Below are positions 11,601-34,203 of a stretch of DNA of 64,000 bases, piece after piece. The stretch is from Pocillopora verrucosa. Lineage: Eukaryota > Cnidaria > Anthozoa > Scleractinia > Pocilloporidae. The number at the start of each line of letters is the position of its first letter. Position 1 is the first letter of the stretch. The translations under genes and the position numbers were made by a program. The DNA is taken from positions 23,994,404 to 24,058,403 of the forward strand of contig NC_089312.1 of assembly GCF_036669915.1 (NCBI RefSeq), written 5' to 3'. The notes beneath the pieces are model-generated. The model worked only from the letters and a program-made list of their open reading frames with translations. It was not told the DNA's origin and did not search any database.

Positions 11601-12149
11601 CTGTTTGTGTAGCGTGAGGATCAAGTCCAATTCTACTTCAGTGGTAACATATCCCCTGTAGGAATCCCCTATGAGCTCACAGTCGTGAAGTCGCGCAGCC
11701 CAGGGGTTATTCGCTTGTACGGCACTCGATAAATTCGCTATTTGCTGAGAAGCGTCCAGTGAGGTACTTGCAGAAATCGCTACATTTTCAGAAGAAATGA
11801 CCACACTATCTTGAGTGCCAGTCACGCTTACCACCACTGACTCGTGTTGTTGGACTTGAGGTATACTCTCTGACATTTCTTGTCCGCTTAACGTGGCTGA
11901 AGCTCCCTGAGTATCTATAGAAATGCTCTGGGTCGCTATCATTGTTTCTGAAGTTGTCATCGTCTCGGGTAAAGCAGATGCGGAGATCGTAGTGATTACG
12001 CCAGCTTGTCGAGGAATAGTTTGGATTGTTGTTGGAATACTAGCCGACATTGTGTTTTGGAGAACTTCGGCCGCAGAAACTTGCTCAGAAGCCATGATTT
12101 GTTGTTGAATTGACTCGCTCGACAAACCTTCGGCGGAATCCGCCGCCAT
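5601..12149 (-). CDS. CARF: Calcium-responsive transcription factor CARF (ALS2CR8 family), eight exons
   Basis: The coding exons on the minus strand are 11486-12149, 10426-10690, 9662-9989, 9045-9227, 8274-8415, 7223-7690, 6414-6601 and 5601-6266. All have GT/AG borders and compatible phases, giving 967 residues. The start is the ATG at 12147-12149 (MAADSAEG). The ALS2CR8 domain spans about residues 148-418 over exons 1-3: [69 protein letters not shown] and a final [17 protein letters not shown] segment. A basic patch, KEKTRKRKH (about 431-439), looks like a nuclear localisation signal. The remainder is rich in Gln, Ser and Thr and resembles an activation region; so does residues 1-145. In mammals CARF binds a calcium-response element of BDNF; the target here is unknown. 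The gene is divergent from PDE3 and convergent with CDADC1. The last four exons are assigned by frame only and are less certain. Confidence 0.88.
8718..8805 (-). repeat. tRNA-headed SINE fragment in CARF intron 4
   Basis: On the minus strand the sequence has an A-box-like TAGCTCAGTTGG and a B-box-like GGGTTCAAATCCC, followed by GAATTTTTTTCAGGC. That same CTGAA-type tail follows the tRNA heads of the SINEs at 34438, 47462 and 62797, so this is a relative with a different head. The anticodon arm is poor, so a working tRNA gene is unlikely. It lies between CARF exons 4 and 5 in the sense direction. Confidence 0.55.
10103..10370. repeat. Intronic palindromic repeat in CARF intron 2
   Basis: GAGAGCAGAATATG near 10110 is mirrored by CATATTCTGCTCTC near 10346. 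Inside, GGATGGGATGCTAGTCCATC is mirrored by GATGGACTAGCATCCCAT. The nested inverted pairs suggest a foldback or SINE-like repeat. There is no ORF. Confidence 0.5.
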
Positions 12150-14563
12150 ATTGCATCAAAATCGGCTAACTCTGGTGAGTTTTGCGCGTAACAGATGATC
12201 ACTCTTATCAATGAAACAGTTTCTCGTGTTTACGCTTGAAAACGAGACAGGAAAGGGCTAAAAATAATAGCGCCAAACTTTTAAGGAGAGCCTCGCTTTA
12301 CAACGAGACGATGGCCTCGACCGCGTGGAAGAGAGAAGGCCTCCTTTTCATGCTTGACCGCGGAGAACTCTGGGATGTTTGCAATACCCCGGATTAAAAT
12401 TAAAAGAAAAGAAATATGGGAGACCTATCTTGGATAGGGGCATATGAAAAGGAAAATTAGAGTAAATTGAAAGGAAAGTAAGTAAATTGTAAAAATTAAA
12501 TCAAACAAAGAGGAATGAGGGTTGTATAACGATAATTGTTTCTTCTACAATACAGGTTCGTCCCTGTCTGCTTGTCTTCCAGCAAGGAACCAATCACTTG
12601 CCCGTTATGATGTGCAGGGTGATATATACCTGCTAGCTTTCTTTTTTCTGCCATTGGTAAAGGCGTAGTATAAGCTTTAGAGTGCCTGAGCATTTCCGTA
12701 GAGGGCCAGACGATTTCCGAAAATGGCTTAAAGAAATGAACCAAGATTAACTCGATTCCACACCAATATGCAATCAAACGTTTCAGCCAAAGACCGATCA
12801 TTTTCATGAATTTTTCATTCTCGTATCCACTCAAGTTTAGTTTACTCTCGTATCCCTTCAAGTTTAGTTTACTCCGAGTATTCTTTGAAAAAAATTTGTT
12901 AATTTTGAGCCGGTCAGCAGGCGTGAGATGGCGCGAGATTGAAACTTTCCATCTGCGGTAGTAAGACTTGATAGGTCACTATTCTTCAATAAGTTTAAAA
13001 TCGAAGACAGATTCTACATTAAAAAGGTGAAATCCGCGATCCTAATCGGCTGTCGTCAACGTACTTAGCCAAGGTGTAGTTAAGTTAAACACAAGGATGT
13101 TTTGAGGCTCACCAAAAAAATTTTGATTGCTTCTGAATACCAGCAAATCTATACAACGATGATATCATGGAACTGCACAACTGCGTGCGCGTAACCGGCG
13201 AGCAAACGAACGAAGGAAGAACGCAAACACAGCGAGTCTAGAGGCGTTTAATCATGCTGTCGCTCATGACCAAAAAGACAAAGGATAGGGTAGATCTATG
13301 GTGGGCAGGGTTTGGGCAAATGTAATACGGCGATCAGACGGGATTAGATAAGCTTCCGATGACAAAAAAAAAAAGAACAGCTACTATTGTTATCAGCTTC
13401 CTAACCAACTAGGAGCATTGTGTGCGTCTACCTTCATGTGGCATTTGAATTAAGAGAATTTTGTGTTAGCTTTATTCATAGATGCCAAAATTTGATATCA
13501 ACAGCATTCTCGTTCCTAGAGCCACTCGGTTTCACTTTAATCGAGTGGCTCCCCGCAATTGGGTAGCGTCCATAAGCTGACCAAAATGCAACAATTTGCA
13601 TTTTAACAACATAGATGCATTGAGTTATGTATCAACTTTCAGTGTTTCGATTCCTTGTGAGTTAAACTTGCCTAGGTGTCTATAAGCCTTTAAAATTCCT
13701 TTGTGAGTCACATGCCATCATACCAACACTGTGCACTCACTTCTGTCTAGGAAAGAGCTCTTTTACAAAAAGCCCGCACTTTCTATCGATCGTGCACTCA
13801 CCTGGCGCCTTTAGAGCTTTGAGCTCAAACTTCCCGACAAAAAATATTGTGCAAATTGAGTTAGAGTGAATAACACAGATGTGTATCCAGGATTTTTCAA
13901 AGGGGGTCACACTGTGTCAACAGAGGGTACTCACTAGTTTTCGCCGCCTGAATATCATAGGTTGTTTGCTCAAAAAAGAGGCTTGAAAAGGGGTAGAGGG
14001 GGCCACGGGCATCTCAGGACCCACCCTCCTAGTTGTGTCCTGAACGGACCGTCGCTCAGTATGTAGCTATAAGCACTTCTAGTATAGTACTTGGATATCC
14101 ACTTCGTGTTGCAATGGCGTTTTATTTGACAACGCCACTCGTTATCTAACCCGTGTTGGAGAGCAAGTAGAATGAGTAGCCTAAAAGTGCGCAATTGTAA
14201 ACAAAACAAAGAAAGAGCATGAGTATGTCTTGTCGAAAAGTTTCAAACGACTCGTTTATTTGTACTGAAACAATAAGATTATTTGCTATTGATTGATCGC
14301 GTGATAATATTGATTTGGGAATACACTTCTTGATTTCGTTTCGCTGGCTCCGTTCAATTGGGGCTTCATCTGTGAATCCGTCTCACGGTTCATTTTCGAT
14401 TTTAGACTCAGTAAAGAAGGTCTGAGGAGATAACAACAGTTTCCTTTTTGCTCATCTTGCAGCGTGACGATCAATGATTCTTGATAAATGCAAAGTGCAT
14501 TCGATGGGTTTGTTTGTTAACAAACAGGTTCCACTTCACCATTTTTCAGCTTAAGGTCACAGA

Positions 14564-14571
14564 TGACGTCA
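14564..14571. promoter_or_regulatory. Perfect CRE palindrome (CARF-PDE3 interval)
   Basis: TGACGTCA, one of three between the divergent CARF and PDE3 genes. The match is certain; its function is inferred. Confidence 0.3.
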
Positions 14572-14960
14572 AAATGTGACAGGACAAAAAGAATCAAACG
14601 GGACCCCCAGGCGAGTTTTTCAGGGTCACTTATGTTCCTACCGCATTTTGGCTTCTGGCATGATCTACAATTGAACAGAGACACGAAAAAATTAGGTATA
14701 CATCTGAATTATATAATATAATGAACAGGAAGGTGACATGGAAAAAATTACAAATTGCCTCTTAACGCTTGACCGGTCGCGTTAAATGTTCCTGTTTAGG
14801 TATTGCAAGGAACTTGGCGTCCGTCTAATCATTGTGAACAGAATCTACAATACTTATTCATAGTTTTTGTAGCCTTCGCTTACTGAGTTTATCCAAAAAT
14901 ATCTCGCAAATATTTTAAAACCGTTTGCCATTTTCGAAAAGCAAAGTAAACAAATTTCAT

Positions 14961-14968
14961 TGACGTCA
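14961..14968. promoter_or_regulatory. Perfect CRE palindrome (CARF-PDE3 interval)
   Basis: TGACGTCA, second of three in the interval, about 2 kb upstream of the PDE3 start codon. Confidence 0.3.
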
Positions 14969-16707
14969 TTTAGGCGTCTGACCTCTGTTAGATTATGGGT
15001 AACGACCAATCGGAGCGCGACAGATACATATGGATATATGGGACTATGAGATGTTCGATCTGGTGCTTAAATGCGTCTGACAAAGACCATGGATGTGATA
15101 TGTGAATTAACTTGGTCTTTCTTTTAGTCCGTTAATACCGGCTTTAATCTGCGGGCACACCGATATTGTATTTTTGCCGTTTACCACTATCAAAATGATG
15201 CGTTCTGCTGGTAACTTAGGTGATCCCTTTTTCTATTCACAAACAAACTCTCGCAGTTTACACTACGCGCAGCAAGGTTCCCCAGATTGAAAGCTTGGGA
15301 TAGCAGTATGTTAAGACTCATCATTTTATCGGCTTTGCAAAGAAAAGAAACTCTAACTTAGTACTCCCATGCTGTCGCAAACTGTAACACACTTAACAAA
15401 ACAGGAATACTAATTTTATTCTTTTGTTAGCAATAAGGAATAAAAATGTGTCTAACAAGCCTAGGAAAAAATCTAAACGGAAAAAAGATCCTCCGCTCGA
15501 AAAATGCAATTGAAAATGCCGCAGATTTTTATCATTTCATCATATCTTTTGCTTTATCAAAATAAGTTTTTCATGATTGATTTTAAGTCGATTGTGCTAG
15601 GCAAAAACATTTTGTAATGGAAAACCCAAGAATATTCCCATCTGGATGGGTGACAAAAGATCATTTACTTTTGCAATTTTTTTTTTCCAAAAAATTTCCC
15701 CTCGCGACCATAAAAGTAATAACACGTTTTGAGTGGGTCTCCTCCTGAGGCCTCCTATGTTGTTACGATCTTTATGGCTTTGGGAAATTAATCAACCTTG
15801 TTTACCAAAGTCGGGGTCTTCAAATGTTTACTTGTCATAAACACTAACTGGTGAAGAAATCAAAAGTTTTGTCTGACAACGGCTCCAGTTGGGACATTTT
15901 TATCTCCAGTGTTTAATTGAATGTATAAATATATAGATCATATTAAGGCAAATCCACATTTTTCTTTAAACGGCGAATTATTTCTTTTGTTTCTGTAGAC
16001 AAAAGAGGGCGAATTTTAATGGATTTAAAAAGGCCGACAATAAAATTAAATATTTTAGTCTTACGTCGAACAAATGAAAACATTGTAGTTTTCAGTGTTT
16101 TGAAATCTTGAGTTGTTTTGTCGGAAACCTTACTAAATTGTCCGATTGTTTCCGCGAATTTGAAAATTACTTTGGTACATGGTGCATTGATGCATCAATG
16201 AAGAAACTTTAAATTACGCCGCGTCTTTCTATTTTGTTTTGCCGGATCGCGCGCGGATAAAGGGAACTTTTGTGACGACCCAAAATGGATTTCGTTATGC
16301 GATTGTCATCGTTCTGTTTATCTCTTTTTCAGATTTTTTACAAACATAATCCATATGTTTTAGATTTGAATGGCCTGTTCGCTACATTTCCATTGATTGG
16401 CGAATTGAAATCTATAATTGCACGTCGACGAAGCCAATGATTTTCCTTTTTTGTCAAAATTATGTCGCAGTGGACGCACAAATTAACATTCACCACTGCC
16501 CTGTTTTGCATTTTAGGGAACAAAATTATCATAGTAATTTCGGGCCATTTTCGCCCCTTTGAGTTATTAGGCGCTATTTTGTTGAGTTATTTGCGTAACA
16601 CAGTGCTTAATTTAGGCAAAAGGAAAGATCAATTGCGTACGAATCAACCTTTTTACTTTAACTTCATTGCTGAAAAAAATTGTCAAAGGGATTTCGCGTG
16701 ACAGCAA

Positions 16708-16715
16708 TGACGTCA
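16708..16715. promoter_or_regulatory. Perfect CRE palindrome upstream of PDE3
   Basis: TGACGTCA about 218 bp before the PDE3 ATG. A cAMP-responsive site in front of a cAMP-degrading enzyme would give negative feedback. That role is an inference from position. Confidence 0.4.
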
Positions 16716-16932
16716 ACGACTCAAATGATCAACAATAATTGATAAAATTCTGTTACCTGATTGGTCCAGTTCCTTTCCCAGGATACCTGGCGCTGCTACA
16801 CGAACCGAAAGAGACGTTTCGCTGGCGAAACAAAAGTAAGCAAGGGAGCGAGCATGGAATAGTCGAGCGGAATTCTTGGCTATGAATTTGTCCTCTTTTA
16901 TTCTTGCAATTTTCCGAATGGGATAAATAAAA

Positions 16933-27348
<10,416 letters not shown>

Positions 27349-28617
27349 GTAAGCTGACTTTGTACTTAACCCTGTAAATTATAAGCTGCGACCATACTGT
27401 GAACTTAGGAAAAAATTAGCATTGTCTTTTAAAATGTACTGGCAGGCGCAAACAAACCTGAAGGTTTTCTGTCTTTTCGGTTAACCGTGATGTTAATGTG
27501 GTAGAAGTTGTGGCCTTTTGTTGAGTGGTTGTCGTGTTTGTGATTGGTGACTTGTAACTAAAGATTGTTATGTGAATTAGATCATCGCTCGACTCTGGTC
27601 ACTTTTGTCGTTTCTCAAGGGTAGGGATGGGTGCACGTTCGTACTATCGATGATGGCCTGCGGTAGTCTTTCTAAAGTAACCCAGTCGTTCAAGATTCTG
27701 TTCAAGTACGTTTTAGAAAACGTAAAATCAGCAGAGCTATATGAGAGCGAGTTAAAGTGTCAATTTTTTACAAGTGAGCTTGATAAAGCAAGTTTAACTT
27801 TAAAAAATATATGTATGATAAAATAATTTTATTGTTTTAATTCACTAATGAAAGTGTTACGGAATCCTGGTTTTAACGAAGGCTTTGAATGAGTTATTTT
27901 AGAAAGTTTATTACCCACATTGGAATCAAACTTTTAGCGGAGAGAATTTGCAATGATTAGATGAAAAACCGGAACGTAGAAGTGGACGAAAAGACGTCAT
28001 CTGAAAATTTCATTTACAGCTGAGATAACATTACTCAGACCTGGCGTGACTAGCACGATAATTGGTCACGCTATCGTCTGCCTGTGTATTATATGTACAG
28101 GGAATACACTTGTATGTACAAAACGAGAATCAAATTATGCAATTATAATGTGTAAATAACGTGGATTGCCACCGAGCCTTTCAAGGCCAAAATATTAAAG
28201 TATCAGAGTTGAGAATAGATCGACTTACTAATGAGAGAACAACAGCTGTAGTATTTAAGGACTCAATATTAAATATAGTTGGAAGAAATCTGTCACGCAG
28301 TAAGTGTGCTATTATAATGACTCTCCTTATCTAAATTTCTACCAAAGACATTTCGAGGCTGGAAACTTTCTCAGATGATTCTGGTATCAAGGAACTCACA
28401 TTAAGCTGCTACTGACTAATTAAACTAAATCAAGCTGATTAGTTAGTTGAATGCTATTGACTGTAAAGCGGGACTGTATCACCCTGAACTAAGCGGTCGT
28501 TTATCACAGGGATTGTTGATGAGCGTGAAAGGAACCAATCGAGAAGAAAAGAAATTGAATTTGCGAATTGGTTTCTGTTAATAAACTCTTTTCTTTTCTC
28601 TTTCGGAACTGGACAAT
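27349..28617. other. Intergenic region between PDE3 and KamA-like copy A
   Basis: The genes converge here. It holds the PDE3 3' UTR and, from about 28096 onward, the left part of the duplicated block that recurs from about 40108. No gene is seen. Confidence 0.5.
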
Positions 28618-31600
28618 TTATTGATACTGAAAGAGAACTCCTGAGGAATTTTCAGCGTCCTCTAACCCTTTGAGCTCATTCTCGTAAAAAAACTGCTCTT
28701 CTCCAAACGCCGGTTTTAACTGGTCCAACCATGCTGCTCTCTTGTCGTATTTTGCAAAAAACGGTCGTCCAGTCCATTGAGGATTTCGTGCCTGAAGGAA
28801 TTGCAAGACGAATACCTTTTCATTGGCAACTTCTGCAGTTCCTAACAAATGTACTTTTCCTGGAGCAGCGGACATGGACGGACCGCGCACCGTTCTCGCA
28901 ACTCCGGAAACTCGCCGAATAGCTTCGTGATAGATTCGTGAGGCCTCGACCAGTGGAACTTCAAAATAATGTTTAGCACCAGTGTCCCGCTCTACGAACA
29001 TGTAATAAGGAATCATGCCGAGAGAGAGCTGGGTCTGCCACATTTCAACCCAGACCCACGGGTCTGCATTGACATGATGGATCAATGGAGCCTGAGAGCG
29101 AATGACTGCTCCGGTCATGCGTATCCGTCGGATGGCTTCCCTGACGACAGGTGATTGGAGTTCACGGGGGTGGGACACATGAGCCATGATGGCAAGATGT
29201 CGACCGGACATAGTGACTGTTTCGAACAGCCTGAAAAGTGAAGAAAGTTATTAAAAATAAGTCATGAGAGAAAGGCGATTGATGTGCGAGATAGGGAAGA
29301 GGAGCGAATGCCTTTACCGCTGGTACTCAGTGTTAGCCACAGTTACTTAATTGAAAGATATGGTAAATAAACCCAGATTTCCCTAATATATATATATATC
29401 TTCTCAGTTTTGATTGCCTGTTTTGGACATGACCGGACACAATAGCATTCCAAGAAAATCGCACTGAACTAGCTTAGAAAAAGAGGTATCCCATTAATTT
29501 ACTCAGTCACAGAGTGTGAGCTTAAGAACAAAAGATTGTGCACGGTCTGGGAGCTACCGACATTAATTTCAGAACCGTTGTTTTGATTCTTTTATTTTTG
29601 CAAGCTCTCGTAACTAGTCATTAATCCTACTGACTTTAGGACCTGCGAGAAACTCTAAGGACCAAACGCCGCCATGTAAGTGATCATCATCAAAACCCAA
29701 ACTGAAAAGCATTTAATTTACCGTAGTAAATCGTCAGCGTCATCATTTGTGACATAACGGTAAGGCCAATAAGCAAGAGACTTGGTACCAATCCTGATAG
29801 TCCTTAAGTGGTCGAGTGTTGGATCCTGGAGGAGTGGGTGGATGTATCTTTCAAGCTGTTTTGTTGTCATCACCATAGGGTCACCACCGGTAAATAAAAC
29901 ATCTCTTATTCCTACATGAGAAATTGAGTGAAAACTGATATTTAACGTCATCTCATTAGCTGGGAAAGGAGGATTCAAGTGACTAGTAACGGTTTACATT
30001 ACTTTGCGATCATCTATCTAAATATTCAATCTGCTGTTGAGAATAACCCGAAATTACTTTGGTATCACCTTGCTACAATCGCTGAGATCTCATACCACGC
30101 CCTCAGCCAATCCGATTTTGAACCAAAATATATCATGTCTCGGTCACTCGCGTTTTTCCCACGCTTGGAACTTTTACATGTTCTCATTGGTTTCCTACGA
30201 TATTAACGTGAACAAAGATTGGCTTTTGTGACTTACCAGTCAATCGAAAAAAACTGATCCGTTTCTTGTAATACAGTGATATCAAAAAGAAATTCCCGAT
30301 CCCAGCTAGTCATCGCTCACGGTCGTGTCATAATTTTTATCTTTATTTAAAACATGTACGATGGTAACTGAAATATTTCCAAAATTCTCTCAATCTTGCT
30401 TTAAAAAGGACCAAATCACAATTTATGCAAAGTCGTTACGAACCAATTTGGCCATACATCTGCGTACATTCATGCCGTAGAATGATGCGTAAAGATTTCT
30501 CAAGGCACCACTAAGCCTGCAACTCTACAATCTCGGCTATAATGTTGAGAAAAACTAAGCTAAATGTTCTTTTCTTTCAGTCCTGGCAATATGTCACACT
30601 CTTCTGACACCTTGCAAAAATTGGAAACGTAAAGCACTCTTACGCAACTAAATTTAGTAGCTTTGTTACCTAAATATCATATGACCCGTCAGGCCCTACG
30701 CGTGTGCTTTTATTGAAAAACATGCAAGTATTCCCGAATGTCACATACTACATATGATCACTATCATTATTGTACCCGGATATCCCCGCCGTGGAGGCTC
30801 GATCAGCCAACTATAAGTGGATAACACACGATTGGATTATTGATTGCATAACTACAATGCCAGTGTTCAGATATTGAAGCGATTTTTCAAAAGTGTACCT
30901 TTGTGTTTTCGAATATAACTTGCCAGTTTCTCAGAATCATATGACTGGAAGGCTTGCGGAGATCCAACCGCGGTAAACTGGGCCCAACGGAAACAATACG
31001 TACAGAACGTGTGGCACCACTGACCTATCAAAAGCATTGACCTGTGAGTTACCATGGTCACTGCACAAGGGATTTCTTAATAAAAGCTATCTTGAGACGA
31101 TTACGAACTAACTGAAAGTAGTTTCAATGATGGCACAATGTTTTCTGGCGATACGAATATAATCAGTTTGTCTGTAATTTTAAAGTGCAAGAGTCAGTCG
31201 AGCTAACAGAACAGAGAGCGGAATGGAAGTGAGTGGAGTTCCCTTACAACAAAAAAAATGGTTTTAACTCTCACAGTTTTTTGTTTGTTTTTTTTTTCTC
31301 ACAGTTTTTTTTTAATGAAATAAATTTATTTCATAAAAGGATTCCTTAACGGGAAGGATAAACCCTCTAAAATTTGCTTCGCTTCCCACATGTGGCTTTG
31401 AAGCTCAGTTGGTAGAAGCGGGAAGGCACGGGTGTAAATCCCGTCGAAACCTGAATCTTTTACCATCTTCTTCTAGGCAATTGCTTAAAGTGCAGTCCAC
31501 CTGTGAGCATCATTTCTTTTCTTGAGGTTTAACTCTGTTAAGCACTTCTCTGCGATGTTAGCTGGAAAGTGTGAACGCATGTTAACAACCAAGCTAATAT

Positions 31601-33312
31601 TAGAAAGTAGTGATATACCTTCGGCGGGAAAGAAGAGAACCGTTTCTCGATATTTGTGCTGCATCCCAGGTAGCTCTTCGCCATTCTCACGTGGCACATT
31701 CATAGTTTTCTGGTTGGCTGGATGCGGATTCATGGATGTTCGAATTTTTTCCACTTTTTTTCGAAGAGAAACCCGACTTTTATTATCACGCATGGCATTC
31801 AGGATGTTGTGTAGGTCGTCAGGTGACACCATTCCTGATAAAGAAAAAACACGAAAGGATAAGAAATGAAAAGTGCTATCAACTGTCAAATGTCAAAGGA
31901 AGAGTTCAAACCCTTTACGTAGTTCGTTTAGAAAGTTAGAGCCCCTTAAATTTGTCGGAACACACCTGAGGTGCCCTCAGTAACGCAATTTTCTCATCGC
32001 TAAGGATGGCCAGGAAAGGCAATTATAATAATCATCACTCGAGACTATGATGGAGCTGGATGAACGTAGTTTAATGAGCTAAATCACAAAGGTTATTAAA
32101 ACATGGCCGACTCTACACACCACCAGTCCTCTAGACGCATATCTACTACATTGTAGAAAATACCGCTGATCACTACAGCAATCAATCAGTTTGGCTGAAT
32201 CTATCATATGACTTTTATTTCATTAAGTGCCCTCAAGGGCGCCCAGGGACAAATATTAGTAGCCAAGTCTTCATAATGGGCACAAAATATCAGCGAGTGT
32301 CCATGTATCAATCTATGATGAAATAAAAGATAATTTCGTTTTATCAACCGAGTTAATAATGTGAATTAGGCATAGTATAGATTCTAAAGCTGACGTTTCG
32401 AGCGTTGACCCCTCGTTATAGTGAATCGCGCCTTAAAAGCCCATAACGGTGGCTAATTCACTATCAACGCTGTCAGTAAATTCGCTTGCATGTCTTGCTC
32501 AAGGACAAGTTAAACTCGCCACGATTAACGTGGCTTGACACCTCTTGACGTGGCTATGGCTTAACTAAACCGTTTTATTGCTAACAAAATCCCTAATACT
32601 AAATTCTTGTAGCTTACCTGGTTGTGGAAAGGTGAGTTGAAACATAGGATCATCCGGTACAGCAGACCAGTCGATCAGCTGAGTAACCACGTAATTGTTT
32701 GTGCGCATCGGCAGAACGGATGCCGCTGCTAGGTATGGCAGAGGGTCCACTGACTGAACCCCTCGAGGCCAGTATGTGTTCAATATGGCTGGAATGTGAC
32801 TTTTAGTGTACATTTTCCATTGCAGCGGTTTGATATTTTCACCTGTAAGGATGATATTGCTTAATTGTTTGTGAAGAGTCTTGAAATTAAACCAAGAATT
32901 ATTTGATCAAAGAAAATCGCATCAAATCAAAATCTTTTCGCATTCCATTAGAGCAAAACTTCGCAAAGTCTGTCTGTCAAGAAGTCGATCGATCATGCAG
33001 TCGGTTGGGGTCACAGTCAGTTGGTTTCAAAAAATCACATTTCTCGTGTAACGAAAAGTACAAAGACAGGTTGGTGTGCTACGGTGTATATTTTTAAGTA
33101 CACTTCATTTCTTGTGTGTATAAATGTGAATTTAGTCACAGACCTGCAAAATTTGGAATATATGGGTTAGGAACATTGACGCTGCCAACATCCTTACATG
33201 TAGAATCGTACTTTCTCTCCTCCTGAGTGTTCAGTGTTGACATGAATCTGCGGGTGACCCATCTCCTTGCGCAACCCAGAGAAAGTGGTAAGACCTTGTT
33301 AAACTGAAGCAT
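28618..33312 (-). CDS. KamA-like radical-SAM/PLP aminomutase, copy A (six exons)
   Basis: Minus-strand exons 33144-33312, 32618-32842, 31619-31834, 30899-31024, 29722-29911 and 28618-29230 join in phase to 512 residues. Exon 4 carries the radical-SAM iron-sulfur motif CHTFCTYC (Cys207, Cys211, Cys214) followed by FRWAQF. Exon 5 has FTGGDP (254-257) and RIGTKSLAYWP, both typical of the lysine 2,3-aminomutase family. Exon 6 has SHPREL, VNADPW and a GK pair (Lys434, in SAAPGKV) that is the likely PLP-binding lysine. The N-terminus (MLQFNKVLPLSLGCARRWV, then RRFMST) is Arg-rich without acids for 30 residues, like a mitochondrial presequence. Bacterial KamA moves the alpha-amino group of lysine to carbon 3. 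The substrate here is unproven because pocket residues appear changed. An AATAAA overlaps the stop codon. Orthology to a specific eukaryotic subfamily was not checked. Confidence 0.87.
31388..31452 (+). repeat. Degenerate tRNA-like (SINE head) remnant, copy A
   Basis: GAAGCTCAGTTGGTAG resembles an A box, and a degenerate B box (GGGTGTAAATCCCGTC) follows, then AAACCTGAAT. The anticodon arm is missing. The same remnant lies at 43323-43387 in copy B, so it predates the duplication. Confidence 0.4.
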
Positions 33313-33379
33313 CTTAAAAACCTGAAAACAACTACCAGCGTGTGAGTCTACAGAAAATGTATTTAGCTTTTAACTCAGA

Positions 33380-34010
33380 AATTTTGGTGGCATTAGTACA
33401 TGTAACTGTTGTTATTATCCAACTGCACAAAGAAGAGTACAAATGACGCGCGAATACTGTAAAAATATTTTGCGATATTGTACGGTTATTTGGACAGTTG
33501 GTTATTTTGTACTATAAAAACCTGTTTAACCCTCCAAGCATGTCTAATACCACGGCTTGATACAAGTTGTCTAATGTATTCACGAGTCGTACGACTCCCG
33601 CGAGTCGTCTAATATATTCACGAGTCGTGTGATGTATTCACGAGTCGTACAACCCGTGCCCCTCACTAGGGAGACTACCATTTTTTTACCTCACACATTA
33701 GAAATTTTCGCCAAAAAGTTGCGAGTACATGTAAATGTTATTATCCAACTGCACAAAGTAGAGTACAAATGACGCGCGAATACTGTAAAAGTATTCTGCG
33801 ATATTGTACGGTTATTTGAACAGTTGGTTATTTTGTACTGTAAAAACCTGTTTAACCCTCCAAGCATGTCCAATACCACGGCTTGATACAAGTTGTCTAA
33901 TGTAATCACGAGTCGTCCAATATATTCACGCGTCGTATGGCTTGTACGAGTCGTGTGATGTATTCACGAGTCGTACGACCCGTGCCCCTCACTAGGGAGA
34001 CTAACAGTTT
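33380..34010. repeat. Direct repeat of about 310 bp with ACGAGTCGT palindromic motifs
   Basis: Two head-to-tail copies contain GTAAATGTTATTATCCAACTG-like starts, TGCGATATTGTACGGTTATT, AGCATGTC(T/C)AATACCACGG and end in GTGCCCCTCACTAGGGAGAC. Within each, ATTCACGAGTCGT recurs several times, partly as the self-complementary GAGTCGTACGACTC. A single related copy is at 46180-46460 in copy B. Confidence 0.65.
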
Positions 34011-34203
34011 TTCACCTCACACCACTGATGATCTAATGAAGTCGTTTACTTTTAAAGAGCTTTCTCCGATAAAATGTAACATACAAGAACCTCGATAAAA
34101 CAACATTGTCTGTGAAGACGCTCGCTATTACTAACGCATCGAACAAGTTTGAATGGATGATGATTTTAGATATATGAAATTCATATATTTTCACTGTGGT
34201 GAA

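Larger units (their letters stand above)
12150..16932. other. Divergent intergenic region between CARF and PDE3
   Basis: This 4.8 kb interval contains both promoters. It has three perfect CRE sites (14564-14571, 14961-14968, 16708-16715) and a short stem-loop at 13519-13551 (GAGCCACTCG pairing with CGAGTGGCTC, 13-nt loop). The minus ORF at 12496-12861 (121 codons) shows no recognisable domain. I see no other gene. Confidence 0.5.

Noticed and set aside
12496..12861. 121-codon minus-strand ORF
   Set aside because: No recognisable domain, unusual composition and no splice or poly(A) context; probably a chance ORF in the CARF-PDE3 interval.
13519..13551. Histone-type or microRNA stem-loop
   Set aside because: The stem is only 10 bp with a 13-nt loop and does not match the histone 3' stem-loop; too short for a pre-miRNA.
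31522..31869. Plus-strand 115-codon ORF (and its copy at 43451-43867)
   Set aside because: Antisense shadow of KamA-like exon 3.
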